NCBI GenBank assembly: GCA_019915135.1
Contig: JAHLMK010000002.1
Span: 1,798,001-1,862,000 of the forward strand
DNA length: 64,000 nucleotides
DNA from: Strobilurus pachycystidiatus
Lineage: Eukaryota; Basidiomycota; Agaricomycetes; Agaricales; Physalacriaceae
Direction: 5' to 3'
This document shows, piece after piece, positions 45,068 through 58,670 of this stretch; position 1 is the first letter of the stretch, and each line of letters starts with the position of its first letter. The notes under the pieces were generated by a model. The model saw only the letters and a list, made by a program, of their open reading frames with translations. It did not search any database and had not been told where the DNA came from. The translations under genes and the position numbers were made by a program.

Positions 45068-48000
45068 TCAAGGATGCGCCAAATCCCTTGCAAAATGGAA
45101 GAAGTCCACGCTGGATCCGTTGACTCCATATTTGTAGATCTAAGAGTGCGTGAGTATTCTTTTGGTCGCAGGCAAGAGAGGGAATGTTGACGTACGAAGC
45201 GCGATGCGACCCAGCTCGAGAACAAAGCGCGCTGATAGGGTTCAGGCAGCCTCTCCAGCAACGTCGACAGTCCCACTTTCTCTACCAAAGTCTTCGGGAT
45301 GGCACGGCGCATGACGCCCTCTCGACTGGGAACGTCGTCGAACAGGTCAGAGCTCTCCAACTCGGCTTGCAGGTTGTTGAGCGTGGATGACAGCTCGTCC
45401 GAGATGATCGTCCGCGGCTTGGCACCCTGCAATCTGGAGTGTTCCTTCCACAGACATTGGAACTCGGCAGCAGCATTCTCAGTAATCTTCTCCTGGATGT
45501 CCCGCACGTAGCTCTGGTAGAACTCTGAAGGCTTGCCATCCTTGAAGATCATGAGGTCGAGATACTCCTGCGTGGAGAGTGCTAGCCCGGCCAAGACTTC
45601 CAAGGAAGAGCTCGTAACACCACCTGTAACAATGTCAGGTTTTGCCAGTGAAGCCGGCAGGAAAGCATTTCTTACCCTTGTTGGTACTGGAGTCTTTGAA
45701 CAAGACGACCTTCCTCTTCTCGAGGTGTAGACGCGCTTGTTGGGTCAAGAACAGATTCGCGCCCTCAACGACGTATTTGAAGTGGGGCTTCCCTTCAGTG
45801 TCCACAAGCGCCGCCACATTAGAGATGTTCACGGCTTCAGGTCTGACAAGCAAGATGAGTAAGCCGTGTGCCGCAGATCTGTATCCCAGTACTGACCGGC
45901 CACCACAAGGTACGAACAAATCAGCCTTGTATCGCAGATGAGCAGCATTACGGAAGTCTGTTCCGTCCAGGACAAGTTCACCCGCTGGAAGCGTAGTCAG
46001 AAGCCAGCACGAAACTGAGGGAATCGTTTCGACTCACATGGGAGTTTCACATCATGTTCTTCGACCTTGACCAAGTACCCATCCTTGCTCAGCTTCGACT
46101 TATCGAAGTTGCCAACGGGTACGCGAAGCTTTGCCAAACGTTTGAGTTCTTCTCGATCGAGGCCGGCAGGATCAGCAAGAACGCCACTTCCGTCGATGAT
46201 GGCCACAGTCTTGTCCGAGCTCAACAAGATTTCGTCTGTGTTCATCATGAGCGACCAAATGGCAAGCGATGTGCGAAAATGACTTACTCGAACCAAGATC
46301 ACCATCTGATCACATAATATGATCAATGAGCGAACAAAATAGACGACAAGGTGCCCTACCTGGTCCACCAGTTTGTACCTTCGTAATATCCTTCTCCTTG
46401 AGGCCCAGTTGCTTATAGATGCCGAGGACATATTGTCGGATAGACAACGATGTCATGCCATAAGTATCGTGTGGCACGCCACCCAACGTCTGCGCAGTCT
46501 TGCCCGTGGTGAAGGACTTCCACCATGTCTCAGCGCCACGACGACGAGCATGCACTAGTTGGGATTCAGCAAAGAAGGAAGTAGCAGAATTTCAGGGAGC
46601 ATACATGCGGCCCAATCCATCATGTCCGCAGTGCCCTCTGTTCATTCATCAGCGAAGTCGGAAAGGAGAGAGGTGAGGGACGGACCGTCTGGCCCGAAGA
46701 AGAGAAGCTCCGGCTTGCCATACAAGTCCACCAAAGTCTCCTTGATGCCAGGCGACTGGCCTGGTATGAGAAGGTCAACGACAGCCTATAAAGAATTAGA
46801 AAGTTGGTTCGAGTATACAATGGAGAGATACCTACGTCCACGTATTTCTCGAAGCACAACCGAGGGCTAGCCCCAATCCTGTAATCGGGGTTAGATTTAC
46901 AAGCTTGTGATGATTCGAGAGACTCACGAAGGTAGTATGGTCCCTTTGGCACCACCTTCCGGGATGTCCTTGTTCTTCAACGACTGCGTGGAAGCTAGCC
47001 CATAATTCTCATCGAACCTACACCATGTCAGCATTTTGCATCCAGGCATAAACGCGAGTTGCATACAGTTGCCTCTGGTTGATGGAGTACGTCCTATAAC
47101 GGGGTTAGCCATCGCGCCACAACTCGTAGTGAGGCACCCACTCTTTATTCCTGGACATGACAATGCGTATACCACCTCGCGCAACGTCGCGGAAACGAAT
47201 GTGGAAGCCTCGGAACTCGTTGCCTATAAGTCTATGGGCCATCGAGACTCCAACAAGATTACAGAAAGACTTACCGATCACGATGAACATACCAAACGGC
47301 TTCTTCGGGTATTCCACATCGGGCAAGAAGTCGGGAGCCAAACGGAATGACAGTGCGACCTTGGTAGGCTGATAGAAGTTCGTCTTGAGGACAGCCCTAC
47401 ACAGATCATTGTAAGCAGAAGCGCGATTAGAGGGGAAACGAACGAACTTGTTGAAGATGAGGAAGCTTTCCAGGACCTGCAGCTCGTGCTTGTTCGGCAC
47501 TGAGCGACGGAGTCGGTCGTGAAGTTCCGAATCAGTGAGACCCTCAGTTGTCTGGAGCCTTTGGTAGGAGAGCGTAGGCATCAGCTGAGATGCATCACCA
47601 GCAGGATAATGGATCGTAGCAAAGTGGACGTAGAGCAACCGAATCTAGACTGGCATGAGCTTGATGAATGATGGCATAAAACGTCACATACCAAGTCAGG
47701 ATGGTTTTGAATAGTTTTCTCTATACTCTCTCTCGTGAAGGTCTCTTCCCTGAAACGCCTCTTGATATCATTTAGCACCTCGGCGTGAGCGGGGTCGTTT
47801 TCATCAAGAACGTTCTTGAGTTGAAGATAGGACGGGCCTAGACGATTGCAGAAGTGTTGGGCGAATATCCAACCACAATCTGAGGCCCGAGAGGTTAATC
47901 AACAGTGAGATGGAAGTCTCGAGGCTACTCACAAGCATAAGTAGCTTCTTGTACTGCGTGACTTCCCGGGGCCTTGGGCAGGAAGAAGGGGTTATCGGGA

Positions 48001-49214
48001 AGACAGAAAAGCAGCGACGCCTCCTTCATGACTTGAAAGATTGAATGCTCGATGGGCGGTGCGTTTACATTCGGGATAGGGTTCAGGTATAAGGAGATGA
48101 TGGTGATGCCGTTAGAGAATTGTTCAACGTATTTCCGCGCCGAGTAAAGGGAATAGAAGTGATACAAGTTGGAAAGGGCACTAATAAGAACGTCAAGACG
48201 CGTCGCTGGGTCGCAGGGGACAGAATCAATCACCTGAAGAACCTGGAGGTGCCGCCCATCTTGTAGCCGATGACCATGCGCCGTTCCCGCGAGCCTTCGA
48301 CTTCGAAAACCTCAATGACTGGGCCATAACGCTCTTCAACACTCCACAGGACCTGAAGACGCTTTAGTAGGGGGGCTATGGATGTGCAGATGTGTTCACT
48401 TTTTGATAGATCTCCTTCGTGTTATCGCTGGCTCTTTCCAAGAAGGCCTTGTCCGAGACGCTGTGAATGTCCGTCTTGCCATTGGCGTCCTTGACCGCCG
48501 GCGTTGCGGGGAACACGCATGCGGTAACGAAATAGCATCGGAGCTGCTGAGATGCCGTTGCAGAAATAGATCCAGCGGAACGGAAGGTTTCAAGACGATA
48601 CGCTTTCTCTGGGCTAGAGTTGTCAAGGAAGAGGGTATCAATTCTGAGGAAGCGAGTTAGAGGGTGTGGGGTGGGCAAGGGCGGGTACGCTGTATGCTCA
48701 CCGAGCCTCGCATGTTGCACCGGGACCTTCGGTGGCGGTCAGGCCAGCCGTGCTGGTGTGGATGAAAGTCGCGCCCGCGCCGTTCTCGTCGATCTTCTCG
48801 AGGTCGATGACGAGCTTGCTGGGGTCGTGCTTGGTGTAGGCGACGATCTTGGCGCCGAAGAGGGCGATGATATGCTCGCAGATGACATCGCGCGACTCGG
48901 ACTGGAAATACGTGTCGTCGATGCCGAGATGGGTGTAGAACCAGTTGACCTCGTTCGCGACGAGCTGAGGTGGAATGAAGCCCTATGAGGTCATCGTCAG
49001 CAACAATGTCAAGGCAGTGATGCCAGTGATAACAACAATGGCGCTGGCGCCCATCCCGTACCTTGGCGGTGACCTCGGCCTGGACGAGCGCGCGCTGCTC
49101 CTCCTTGCCCTTGAAGACAGGAGTGGAATAGCCTGGGACGTTCTTGATACGGTGCACGGAGGCGTCGCTGTTCGACTTGCTACCCGGCACAGCCAGGTGA
49201 GATGCATTCGACAT
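45068..49214 (-). CDS. GDH2: NAD-specific glutamate dehydrogenase (large, Gdh2 type)
   Basis: More than a dozen exons encode about 1,050-1,100 residues, the size of the fungal NAD-dependent enzyme that converts glutamate to 2-oxoglutarate and ammonium. The N-terminus MSNASHLAVPGSKSNSDASV is followed by a long regulatory part (WFYTHLGIDDTYFQSE). The catalytic half shows FRDVARGGIRIV, TGGPDGDLGSNEI across two splice junctions, IIDGSGVLADPAGLD, LFVPCGGR, VVEGANLFLTQQAR and FKDSSTNKG, then a helical C-terminus (ERLPEPYQRALFSSWVASRF) and FFHFARDLAHP before the stop. The start is supported by a clean first exon at the edge of an intergenic region. No breaks were detected. Confidence 0.95.
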
Positions 49215-50456
49215 CGTAGGTGAAGAAAGGTGGGAGAACAGTGGAGAGCAGCGAGATGGTGGTGGTCAGAAAGAAAGATGTCGGCCAGGTCCTTTTGTTT
49301 ATAGGCGCGCGGTTGGGGTACACCGCCCGGATCTCGACTGCTTAAATTTTTCATTCAGTCACACTGCGAAAATCTCTGTCCGGGGCGGCATCAGCTGCCA
49401 TTTCCCGGGTTAATTTAACGTTAACGCGCTTCGGTGGGCGTGACGCCAGCCAGCGTTGGGGCAATATGGCGACATTACCGCGAGGGTGAGAGACGCGTAG
49501 GCGGGGCCACCCTGAATATTGGCCTGTAATTTCAAGTCCACGATGAACATGCCGTGGGGCAGCCGTGGGGTACACTAGGCTACACCAGCTTCGTATGAGC
49601 TTGAGTGATATTCGTTACACATCCTGGGCAAACTCTGAGCAAACGTTGATGCCATTCTTAGACGTTTTTTGAGACCCAATTCAACGCCTATTCATTACGC
49701 GCCCTTAATTTGCTCACCGCCATGCAAGGCACCGCGTTCAACAGCATCCTTCCTGCAACGTGTGTATGTATTCTGTACAGGCGTGCTTCATTCATGAAAC
49801 GCGCCAGAGTCATATATCGCGTAAATCACCGAACGTGGCGCACTCGTGATCGCTGATTCCAGCCGAAATTCCGAATCGTCGCCACCAGCTGACCAGCGGC
49901 GAAGGGAACACCGACACGATGGAGAACGTGAGAAATTGCAGACAAAGACGGACACGGAGACCGAGCCATAGAGACCGAGACTGCGAGCTGTGTGCATCGC
50001 AGATACGGCAGGGACAGAAGGAATTATTCCTCTCGAATCGGCACACGAGCTGTAGGCTATTCTGAGCACCCACAAAAGCCACCTGATCCTCAACTCCGCC
50101 CTCGTGTTCTCTGTCGGCCTTCGTCGCAGGCCACGAGCTTCAGCGGAATTGACGTTGGGGAGTCGACCCCGCATCACTTGACGCCAGCGGAACATAGTAA
50201 CCTTCACCGTTCAATGCTACTCGCGGCGTCATTCTCTGCCATTATTGGGTCATCCTCGCATTCTCGACTCATACTGGCGCAGTCAAACCGCTTGGCAATG
50301 TTTTGGGGTGAAAATAGAGGCCCGATCCGTTGCGTTCGCGGGGAGACATCTTCAAGGACAATAAGTTTACAGTCAGGCGTACACTACACAAAGAACGAGT
50401 TTAGCAAGCAAAAAAGTTACGGAAACGACATGGATGCGAGATACCACCACCAGCTA
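49215..50456. other. Intergenic region, 1.2 kb, no supported gene
   Basis: This region lies between the GDH2 start and the RSE1 stop. A 189-codon plus-strand frame (49992-50561) overlaps the RSE1 3' end and has random-looking composition, as does a minus frame at 49788-50207. The GDH2 promoter must lie at the left. Near 49413 is ttaatttaacgttaacgcg, a short AT-rich palindrome-like sequence. Confidence 0.45.
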
Positions 50457-53400
50457 CTAGAACCCACTAGTAGTAACACGCATCTGCTCCAATTTCTTCA
50501 GGACTTCGCCAACAGTACGATCGAGCTCGCTGGCAATTCCGCCCTGCTTCTGCGTCGCTAAGGATGCAAAGGTCTCGCATAGATCCCCGTCTACCACTGC
50601 CTTCACTGGCGTATAATATCCCCGCCAGCTGAGCTGATCCCGACCGACGAGACTCGCGTGCTCTGTCCGCATATGCTGCTCCAGCGTCGACAAAAAGTCA
50701 ACGTCCTCCTTCGACACAAACGGCACGAGGATCCCAATCGTTCCGTGCAGGCCCGTGTATATCAGGATCTCCCGTCCACCGGCGACCATAGCCACCTTGT
50801 GGATCGACGTAACGACATCGCCTACATGGAAATGACAGAGCAATTTGGTCTTGTGCGGTGCACCCATGAGTTGACCCTTTTCGTGAAGGATACCAGCACC
50901 GGTAGGGTCGTCGTCGACCTGATCGGAGACCTTGGAATCCAAACGGTTGATGAAGACGTTCCCAAAGCGATCGCCACACGCGACGGTGTTGTAATCCACC
51001 ATCGTGAATGCAGATATCCAGCGAGGTTGACTGTCGTCGGCGAATACTAGTAAACGATTCTCGGGAGCCTTGTAGGCCACAAATGATATCGACTCCTGCA
51101 TGTCGCCAACAATGATCCGGGAGCCTTGAGTCTCGAGGCTGACAATGGTAGATCCGAACGTCTAAAATTTTTACAGTCAGAAAGAAAGCCGACACTGGAC
51201 GACCCTTAGATGATCACCTTGTTCTCGACCTTACGCAGCAGTTTCTTTTTGCCAATGTCGTATATGCGCAAGGCCTTGCCGACGCCAGCAACTAGACGTC
51301 CCTGGAAGCCTAGTAGAGCCAGCGGAACATCATCGGTCTCCGTCTAAGCGTAAAACCATTAGTCACCATACAAGCAGATTTCATGTATTTTACTGACCGT
51401 ATGCAGCAATTCCAGCTCCGCGCCGTCATTTATGAACTTATAGGTCCTGAGGAAGCCGCTCCTGCATGATTTCGGCGACACCACAGTGTCGACCGCTGTA
51501 CCGACTACCAGATGTAGCTCGTTGTTCCGAGCCGAGAAGGGGACAACAGCCAACGAGAAGGCACACTCATTAGCATCTAGATGCAACAGGGACAGGGTCT
51601 TCGACTAGCGGCCGTTTGAATTAACGATTGTCGAGAAGAAATCAACGAAAAGGCGCGTACCTCAGCGGGATCTATCACGCGAATGCACGATCCCCAAGTG
51701 CCTGCTAATCCTCGTGGTCGCCCGAAATCTTTTTGGGGTAAATTAATGACTTCTTCATCAATGTCATTGCCTTGCTTTCTCTGTGCACGTCTCAGTTGTT
51801 AACATTCGGTAGGGTCGTCGAAAGAACTCACGAGCTCCTCGATGCGTCGCTCCGCCTCTGCATCCCCGATCACACGGTGATCACCTTCGATGAGATAGAA
51901 ATATTCATTGTTGGGATGTGTGATGAATTTGCGCGGCGTGTACAGCAAAGGCATCGAGTCGGATTTGAGTTTCGTGCCCAGTTTCGGTATCTGGAAGATT
52001 CTGGGAGACGCTTAGCAAAAGTGGCATAGAAAAATGACATGACAAAGGACGGATCGCTCAGTAGGAACAATTGATTAAAAATCAGCATTCAGCGAAAAGC
52101 ATCTTGTGCTATTCTCGAATCTCTAAGACTCATCTTCGCGGCCGTGCTCAGAAAAAATGATGACAGAGAGACTCACCGAAGAGTGCTTCCAGTAATACCG
52201 ATGAGACCCTCCGGACTGAGTTCAGCTGAGAATCCCCAAGCGTAGTCGAAAGTCTCGAAGATTAGAGGCGTGAAATGCATCCGGCTTTGATGGGTGTAGT
52301 TCAGCCATGATCGGGAAGACAAAGCCAATATAGCTGGGTTCCGCTGTATGTTGACACGAATCAATTTGATAGGCCGTGTTCCCAAGAAGCTAAAGTCCAC
52401 TGATCAGCCACACACAGAATCGGAGAGGGAAGAGTACTTGCCGAGTTCGAGTATCTGTGAGCTGACCGTTTGTGGGATCTAGGACAGTACGAAGAAGAAC
52501 ACCATTCTGCAGACCGATGTTCACGAACATTGTTGGTTGTGTTTTGTTGATACTGGCGTCGAGCATATCCGCGATACAAATCGATGACGGGGGTGCTGTC
52601 AATGCTTGAAGACTTATGGTCTCCAGAGTACTATCCGGATCGAGGGAAATGACACGAACGGTCTGGTCCTCACAACCAACGGCCTATGAGCAGTGCTGAG
52701 TTAGTACCCAAACTCGATGGAGACGATTTCAGGACGTACAAGGAAAGGCGTCCGCTGGCGACCTTCTGGAACTTCGCCCATACTGAGTGCCAACACAGTA
52801 CTTCCCATGGCCTTTCGGTCTTGGTACTCATTTAGCTGACCATCCAAATCTAGCTCGAAATAAACGAGTTCGGCCGAACTCAAGGCTACGACAACTTGTC
52901 GCTTGTTCGTGGTAGCGCAGACAATGCTCATGCCTTGAGGACTCTTCCACTCGGTGACACGACTATCCGCAAGGACGTGCCGGATACCGCCGGGATGCAC
53001 CTGTAACAGCGCATCCGCACCAACTTGTTGCACAGCTAGGGTAGGTGCCGATGACAGGAAACCTGTATCTTGCACTTCTTCTATCGTCTCTCCGATTGAC
53101 AGGACGAGAGTGACGTTGACGAAAGAAAGGATGATGTACGAGTCGTAGGCATCTATGTGCAGTATATTAGCGAACGTGTAGTTGTAGAGGAAGACACAAA
53201 CCTTCTTCTGTGCGCTTGATTGTCCAGACGGCGTTGGGAATTCCAGGCAAGTCAGAGCTGACAGATTCTTCAACTTCAAGACCGTGCTGTAAAGTACGGA
53301 AAGTACTGCGAGCCCCGCGTCCACAAGCTGTGAATATCTGAGGCGTGTCCGAGTTGGGCAGCTTGGAAAGGACCTTTGAATCAATTATTGGATCCAATGA

Positions 53401-54797
53401 CTGCAGCTCATCCGCTTCGATCAGGTTATCCAGTGGTCGGGGACGGAAATATGCATGAGGGAGGGGAGATGTTGGGTCCGCCATGCCATATTTAGGATAC
53501 GACGTGGAACTAAACTCAGGCTCGTTGTCCTCGTCTCCGAGCTTCTGGAACTGGTACAAATGACTGAATGATAATTAGACAGTACATTCTCTGGAGACGA
53601 GATACACTCACTGATTGCCGAATTCGGAGGCAACGAAGAGAAAGCCTGATTTGAGAATGCATAGACTGGCGGCGGTTGGTACGGTGTCGAAGTACTTGAT
53701 CTTGACGGATTTGACCATCTCATCCTCATGTTCGATGGTCACCTTGAAGAGATCTCCATCCTCGCTTTGGAGGAGAAAAAAAAACGCTCCCTACTGCAAT
53801 GAGTAACGCGAGCTGTTATTGTGTTCCATCAACGTACCTTCATCTTGTGCATGACAGCAGCAACAATTATGATGCCGCGGTTCGGGTCTTCAAGGGGGTG
53901 GTTTCGTCTTGGTATGGGTATCCTGTGCTGAGGCGCGTCCATATGACGGTAAATGATATGATTCTCGCAGCAGACCAGGACACCGGAGGGTCCGTCGAAT
54001 CTGTCGGAGGACGCCAATTGGCCACCGGGGACTTGAAGGAGGAGGTTAGCTCGAGGGTCGGTGGGCTCGCTCCATTTCCGGACGACGTGGTTCAACCCAA
54101 GATCAAGCTCGTAGTAAGTGAGCATCTTCTCTGTCTTTTTGAAGGCCTCGCCAGTGGGATCCTGATCAGACTCGGAGTAGTCGACCTCGAGAGCAGCGTA
54201 CATGGGATTTTCGAAGCCGACGTCAAGACCGACAATGTGGTGGATGATGGCCGAGTTTTTGTGAGCGTCGAGCGGGGAAGAAATGGTCAGGTTGGCAGCA
54301 GCGTCGCGGTTGAGAATGTAGACAAGCTTTGATTTTTCCATGGCGGAAATCATGACACTCCGTCCTTTGGGATCGGTCGCCAGATATTGACCAGGGACAA
54401 TGCGACGCGCACCCGACTTGCCAAAGGTCTCCTGGTGAAGCTTGACAAACGAACTCGTCTTTGGGTCATAGTCCAGGATGACGATGCGCCCAGAGTCAGA
54501 GCCTACGATGGCGTAGTCTGAGAAACGCAATGGTAAACAAAAATACGGAAAAGATACATACAAAGGCTCACCCTTCGTTCCACCAGTCAGTCGGAATGCG
54601 GCCAGAGATCGTATCGACCCGAAGACATCCGTCTCTATCACTGTCGCCACCTTTCCTGTCTGCGGGTCTGGCCGCAAAAGTTCGAGACGAGTGCCATGGG
54701 ATACGATGATTTCCTGCTGTCTGGCGCCCGAGAAATTGCCTACAATGGCCTGCGTAACAGCAGACGGTGGTTGTAGGGTGAGATTATAGAGATGCAT
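50457..54797 (-). CDS. RSE1: Splicing factor 3B subunit 3 (Rse1/SF3b130)
   Basis: About fourteen exons give roughly 1,200 residues, the normal size. Rse1/SF3b130 is a triple beta-propeller protein of the U2 snRNP SF3b complex and is related to DDB1. The start [20 protein letters not shown] and the following [20 protein letters not shown] are typical. Other landmarks include [94 protein letters not shown] and the C-terminus [20 protein letters not shown]. All pieces are collinear and in frame through canonical introns. It is the only gene on its strand between 50.4 and 54.8 kb. Confidence 0.96.
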
Positions 54798-55227
54798 GGG
54801 CGCGATTCAGTGAAGAACGCGCAAGCGTCCGCAAGATGGTGGTGGGAGAGGTATAACCCTGAAATGGGGTTTCAAACAATGACTAACCAAAGTAATAATT
54901 TAGATATTTATGGTATTATCAATATTCAGTTGTCAATCTTGCAAACATATCACAAATTTGACAAGCTATGTGTTTGATTTCCCGCCGAAGGCATGTCTCG
55001 ACACAGGTATACTCAGCACGGATATGCGCTTGACTTGACGAGCTTCATAATAATTGTGGATTCATCTACAGACACAAGTACATTCCGTTATACTTTCTTG
55101 GACAACAGCGACGAAGGCGGTGTTAGTGGGATGACGAGGCGCGCAGATGAATTTGTAGAAGTCAAAGAAGGAGCGTCTACAAAAGAAGAACATGCCGAAC
55201 CCACATTTAACCACCACATGTATCATA
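54798..55227. promoter_or_regulatory. Intergenic region upstream of RSE1
   Basis: This 430-base, AT-rich stretch (for example aataatttagatatttatgg near 54893) should contain the RSE1 promoter. No coding frame is supported. Confidence 0.35.
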
Positions 55228-56304
55228 TCATTCAGAGCTGTCTGAGTGGTTCGAGACTACACCATCCTGCCCAATGACTACTTGCTCCTCAATGTACTCC
55301 CCCACAGCGAAAGATTGGTATCTGTCCTTTTCGGCTTTGAGGTCCCCCGCGAGTTCTTTGAGAGTCGCTCGATCAAAGTCCGTAAAAATACATGTCCCCT
55401 CGACTGTCCATCATCATGTTCCACGCTCAAATGTCGCGATGGATGATGCCAGCTGCCGCCTGCGTGAATACCATCCAAGATGATCTCAAGTCTTCGACTG
55501 CACAAGATTTCAGGATCATGGAAGCTCGAGAAATAAGGGCAACATACATCTTGTCGTCGCATCTGCCGTAAAGAGCATCGCAACTGCGAGGAAGGGTATA
55601 TGCGTCAAAAGGACAGTGAGTTGTGACTGAACTTCGTCTGTATGAGCAGACAGAACCTCCTTCCGGATGGAAGTACCATGGGAAACGTCAATGACGGAGT
55701 CCGGGACATGGAGACCATAACTCTGGACCAGACACCTATGTATCTTCTGGTATCAGGTTCGACTCTCCCCAACGAAGAATTGATGGTCGAATTGCTTCCG
55801 CGGAAAGAGTACAGTAACTCAGAGTATGGCCGAAGCTCAGCGGCAACACGGAAGGACAACACCTACTCCACGAACAGTCCGCAGAGTCAGCGCATCTGTT
55901 TCCCCGGCCGCCTCGTATTCATATGTATCGAAGGAGTAGTGATTTTCAGGAATAGCATCGAACTTCTCGCTGTATTCGTCGACCAGGGCAGCGAGATCAG
56001 CAGCGAGATTGGGGAGAATAATGACGCATTTCAGTGTGAGATTATTAGGAACATGGTGGTCGAAGAATTGCAGAGGACATGAAGGGGTGGCAATGGAAGC
56101 TCGTCCGATTCGGAGTGTCGAATAAAGGGTGATGGGCGAAAGTTGAATAGACAGTCTTGACGCGCTTTCAGCGCGTTGAGCATGGGTATAGCAGGGAGAA
56201 CGTGGCCGGCTCCAACCACAGCACGCGGAAAGACGTGAAAGGCAACCTGAAGGCAATCGTGCACGGTGCAGCTTCCCTCGATCATCGTTGACTTTCATCG
56301 GCAT
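55228..56304 (-). pseudogene. Decayed kinase-like locus, possibly fused to a glycosyltransferase-like remnant
   Basis: Reading the minus strand, the last third contains VEDLRSSWMVFTQAAAGIIHRDI, then a TGA where Arg would fit, then WNMMMDSRGDMY, a one-base slip in a run of five T, and FTDFDRATLKELAGDL down to a stop at 55228. HRD and DFD motifs at the right spacing mark a kinase-like C-lobe. Further upstream, collinear pieces (VLFPRKQFDHQFFVGESRT, YGLHVPDSVIDVSHG) are separated by stops. The 5' end (56,250-56,140) has GAGHVLPAIPMLNAL, similar to the start of basidiomycete UDP-glycosyltransferases. Whether this is one gene or two remnants is not clear. Confidence 0.45.
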
Positions 56305-56754
56305 TTCGGACTGTAACGTTGTTGGAAAAGCGAACTTGCTGCTAACCTCGCGTACTCAGCGCACAGCTGTTGCGTATGCAGTGCTTGTGTCGTCACATGA
56401 ATCTGCAGCTCCCAGGTAGATTTCAAGTTTCATCAGCTCAACAATTACATGAGAATCGTACCCCACCCCGCTTTGATTGGCGATGCTTCGAAAAGTGTCA
56501 CCGTTCTTGGGGCCGCGATGAAAAAATAGCGCCAGACTTTGTCCAGTCGTTGTACAGGGTCTTGCTCAGTGCACTAAATGTAGGGAGTAGGTAGCAAAAA
56601 GCTCGCTCAGCCTCATTGAGTCATTCCATGATGGCAATCCATCTGATAATTTCACATCTAATCTTATCGGGCCGGTCCATCACTGATGCCGTTGCTGAAC
56701 GAATTCCATACCTCCTGCTTATGGCCACGATACAACTTGTTTCTCTCCTCCCAA
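56305..56754. other. Intergenic region between divergent loci
   Basis: These 450 bases lie between the decayed locus and the F-box/LRR gene. I see no repeat or coding frame. The right half should contain the F-box gene promoter. Confidence 0.35.
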
Positions 56755-58670
56755 CATGTGCACATCTCATCCACTGCCAACTTTGAGCGCAGCTCCTGGT
56801 GATCTGCTGCTGGAAATTGCCTCTCACCTGGAATGCCACCTAGACTTATTTAACCTTTGCCTTACCGTAAGACTGCTGCTGTTCTCGCTGACGCTCGTCT
56901 AATGCCGTCGAGGATAGTCAAAACGGATTCTCACCGACGTCGCGCCAATTCTCTATGCCGATGTCGCTCTTAATACCGTGGACCAGTGCAACGCAACGCT
57001 AAAGATGCTCCAGCATCGACCGGACATCGCACGACATGTCCGGAAGTTGGTCATTCGTCCGAGGCGACCCGGATCGTATGATTACAACCAAGAGGACAGC
57101 AGGGCAATATCTCTACAGACCCACCTGGTCGTTGCTCGGAAACGCCTAGACGCTCTTACGAGCTTTGCTTGGGAAGATGAGGAGCTGCCCTTCCATGATG
57201 AGATGTGGTTCGCGTTGAAGATGAAGTGCGTTAACCTTCGGGGCCTCTCGTTCAGACCTCTAACGGCTTGATTCAGCTGCTGTCAGCTTCGCTATGTCAA
57301 GACTTCGTTGGGTTCCATCCTTCCTTCGCCTTTCGCGCATGTGAGCTTGTCATACTGCCCATGACGGCGTCGACACTAAACGAGACTATTCAGATCTTCA
57401 ACTTTGTCAACCTACGGGGATTCTCTTTGAATCTGACCCGGTCATTCTACGAATACCGCTCCGATGGGATGGTTGTAAATTGTAAGCTCGCGTTAGCTTC
57501 CGCTGGAGTATCTTGGAGCTCAAGAATGACTTAGCACACCGGCTGTGGGACATGCTCATGCTGAAGTGCCCAGATCTAGAAGAGCTCGAAATAGACGGCT
57601 CTTCTCCTTACCCCGTGGACGTGCACATGCTACTTCGCGGTCAATGGCCGCGACTGAAGAAACTATCTTTGGGCGACATCATCCTCGATTGGTCCATTGG
57701 TTCGATTAACAACAAGCGTCCTTTTGTTGATTTCTTGGAACGCCATTCGACTCTCGAAACTCTGAAGCTGTCCAAACACAATATTCTTTCCTCACATTTA
57801 GCAACCCTGGATGCCCCAGAGATGAAGCTCGTATCCTTTGCTGGAACCATGGCTCAACTTCAGGCACTTCCTGTTGCGCACTACCCTTTCATTACCTCGG
57901 TCGCGTTCACGGATCCCATGCACACACGCGACATCACCGCTGTAGCCGTGGCCAGTGTTCTCCAAAACCTGACATCATTGACGAAGCTGAAAGTTGCATT
58001 CCATCTTCATTCAATGTATGACAGCGGGAACCTTCTTCGTTCTCTGGTTGCCTCATGTCCCCGGTTGACGCACTTCCAGCTGGTGTGTACGCAGAAGCCG
58101 TCATTCCAGCTCGACTCCTTCGCCAAGGCAATCAAAGGCTTTCACAAACTTCGAACATTAGACCTGGCCATTGTTCGATACCCTGGAGACGATACTCTGT
58201 CAATGGGGGCCGAGCGAATCGCCATGACCAACCCACGGCTCCATGCGTTTACTTTGACGTTCCTCCCTCTACCCTATCCTCTCCATCTACCTCTCTCCCT
58301 TCCGCTCCTACTCTTTACCAATTACTCGACGGCCCGCGGCTCGTTCCATCTGACATGTGATAAGCATGGTATACCGCGAAGTCTTCGGGCCCGCGAACAC
58401 AGGCGATTTACATGGCCATGGGGGCTCGGGTACTCTGCAAGCGCCCGTCAGTATATCAGCGACCTGCGTCCGCCCGGGTTCCCGGGGAAACAACAAGGCG
58501 GTTTCGCGGGCCTGGTGTCGTTGGTCACGGAAAACTCTTCGGCCGGGGAGGAGATGCGAATGTTCATATTCTGCATGTTCCTCATCTGTCTAGCCTTCTA
58601 TGGATTCTTGGCTAGTCGGAGGAATGGACCACTGGGTTTGAATGCTGCGGTGGTGAGCCTATACCTATAG
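56755..58670 (+). CDS. F-box/LRR protein with C-terminal membrane span
   Basis: Five exons give about 570 residues. The N-terminus (APGDLLLEIASHLECHLDLF, then LTSKRILTDVAPILYADV) has the F-box pattern of large Agaricomycete families. LRR-like segments follow: CCQLRYVKTSLGS, FNFVNLRGFSLNL, CPDLEELEIDGSSPYPVD, WPRLKKLSLGDIILDW, HSTLETLKLS, CPRLTHFQLV and LRTLDLAIVRYPG. The C-terminus has a Pro/Leu run, WPWGLGYSASARQYISDLRP and a hydrophobic segment (MFIFCMFLICLAFYGFLAS), so the protein may be membrane-tethered. The junctions at 57,222, 57,341 and 57,471 are canonical and give continuous family-like sequence. Likely SCF adaptor by analogy. Confidence 0.82.

Noticed and set aside
49992..50561. 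189-codon plus-strand open frame
   Set aside because: It overlaps the conserved 3' end of RSE1 on the other strand, lacks family-like segments and has no upstream promoter signal that I can see.
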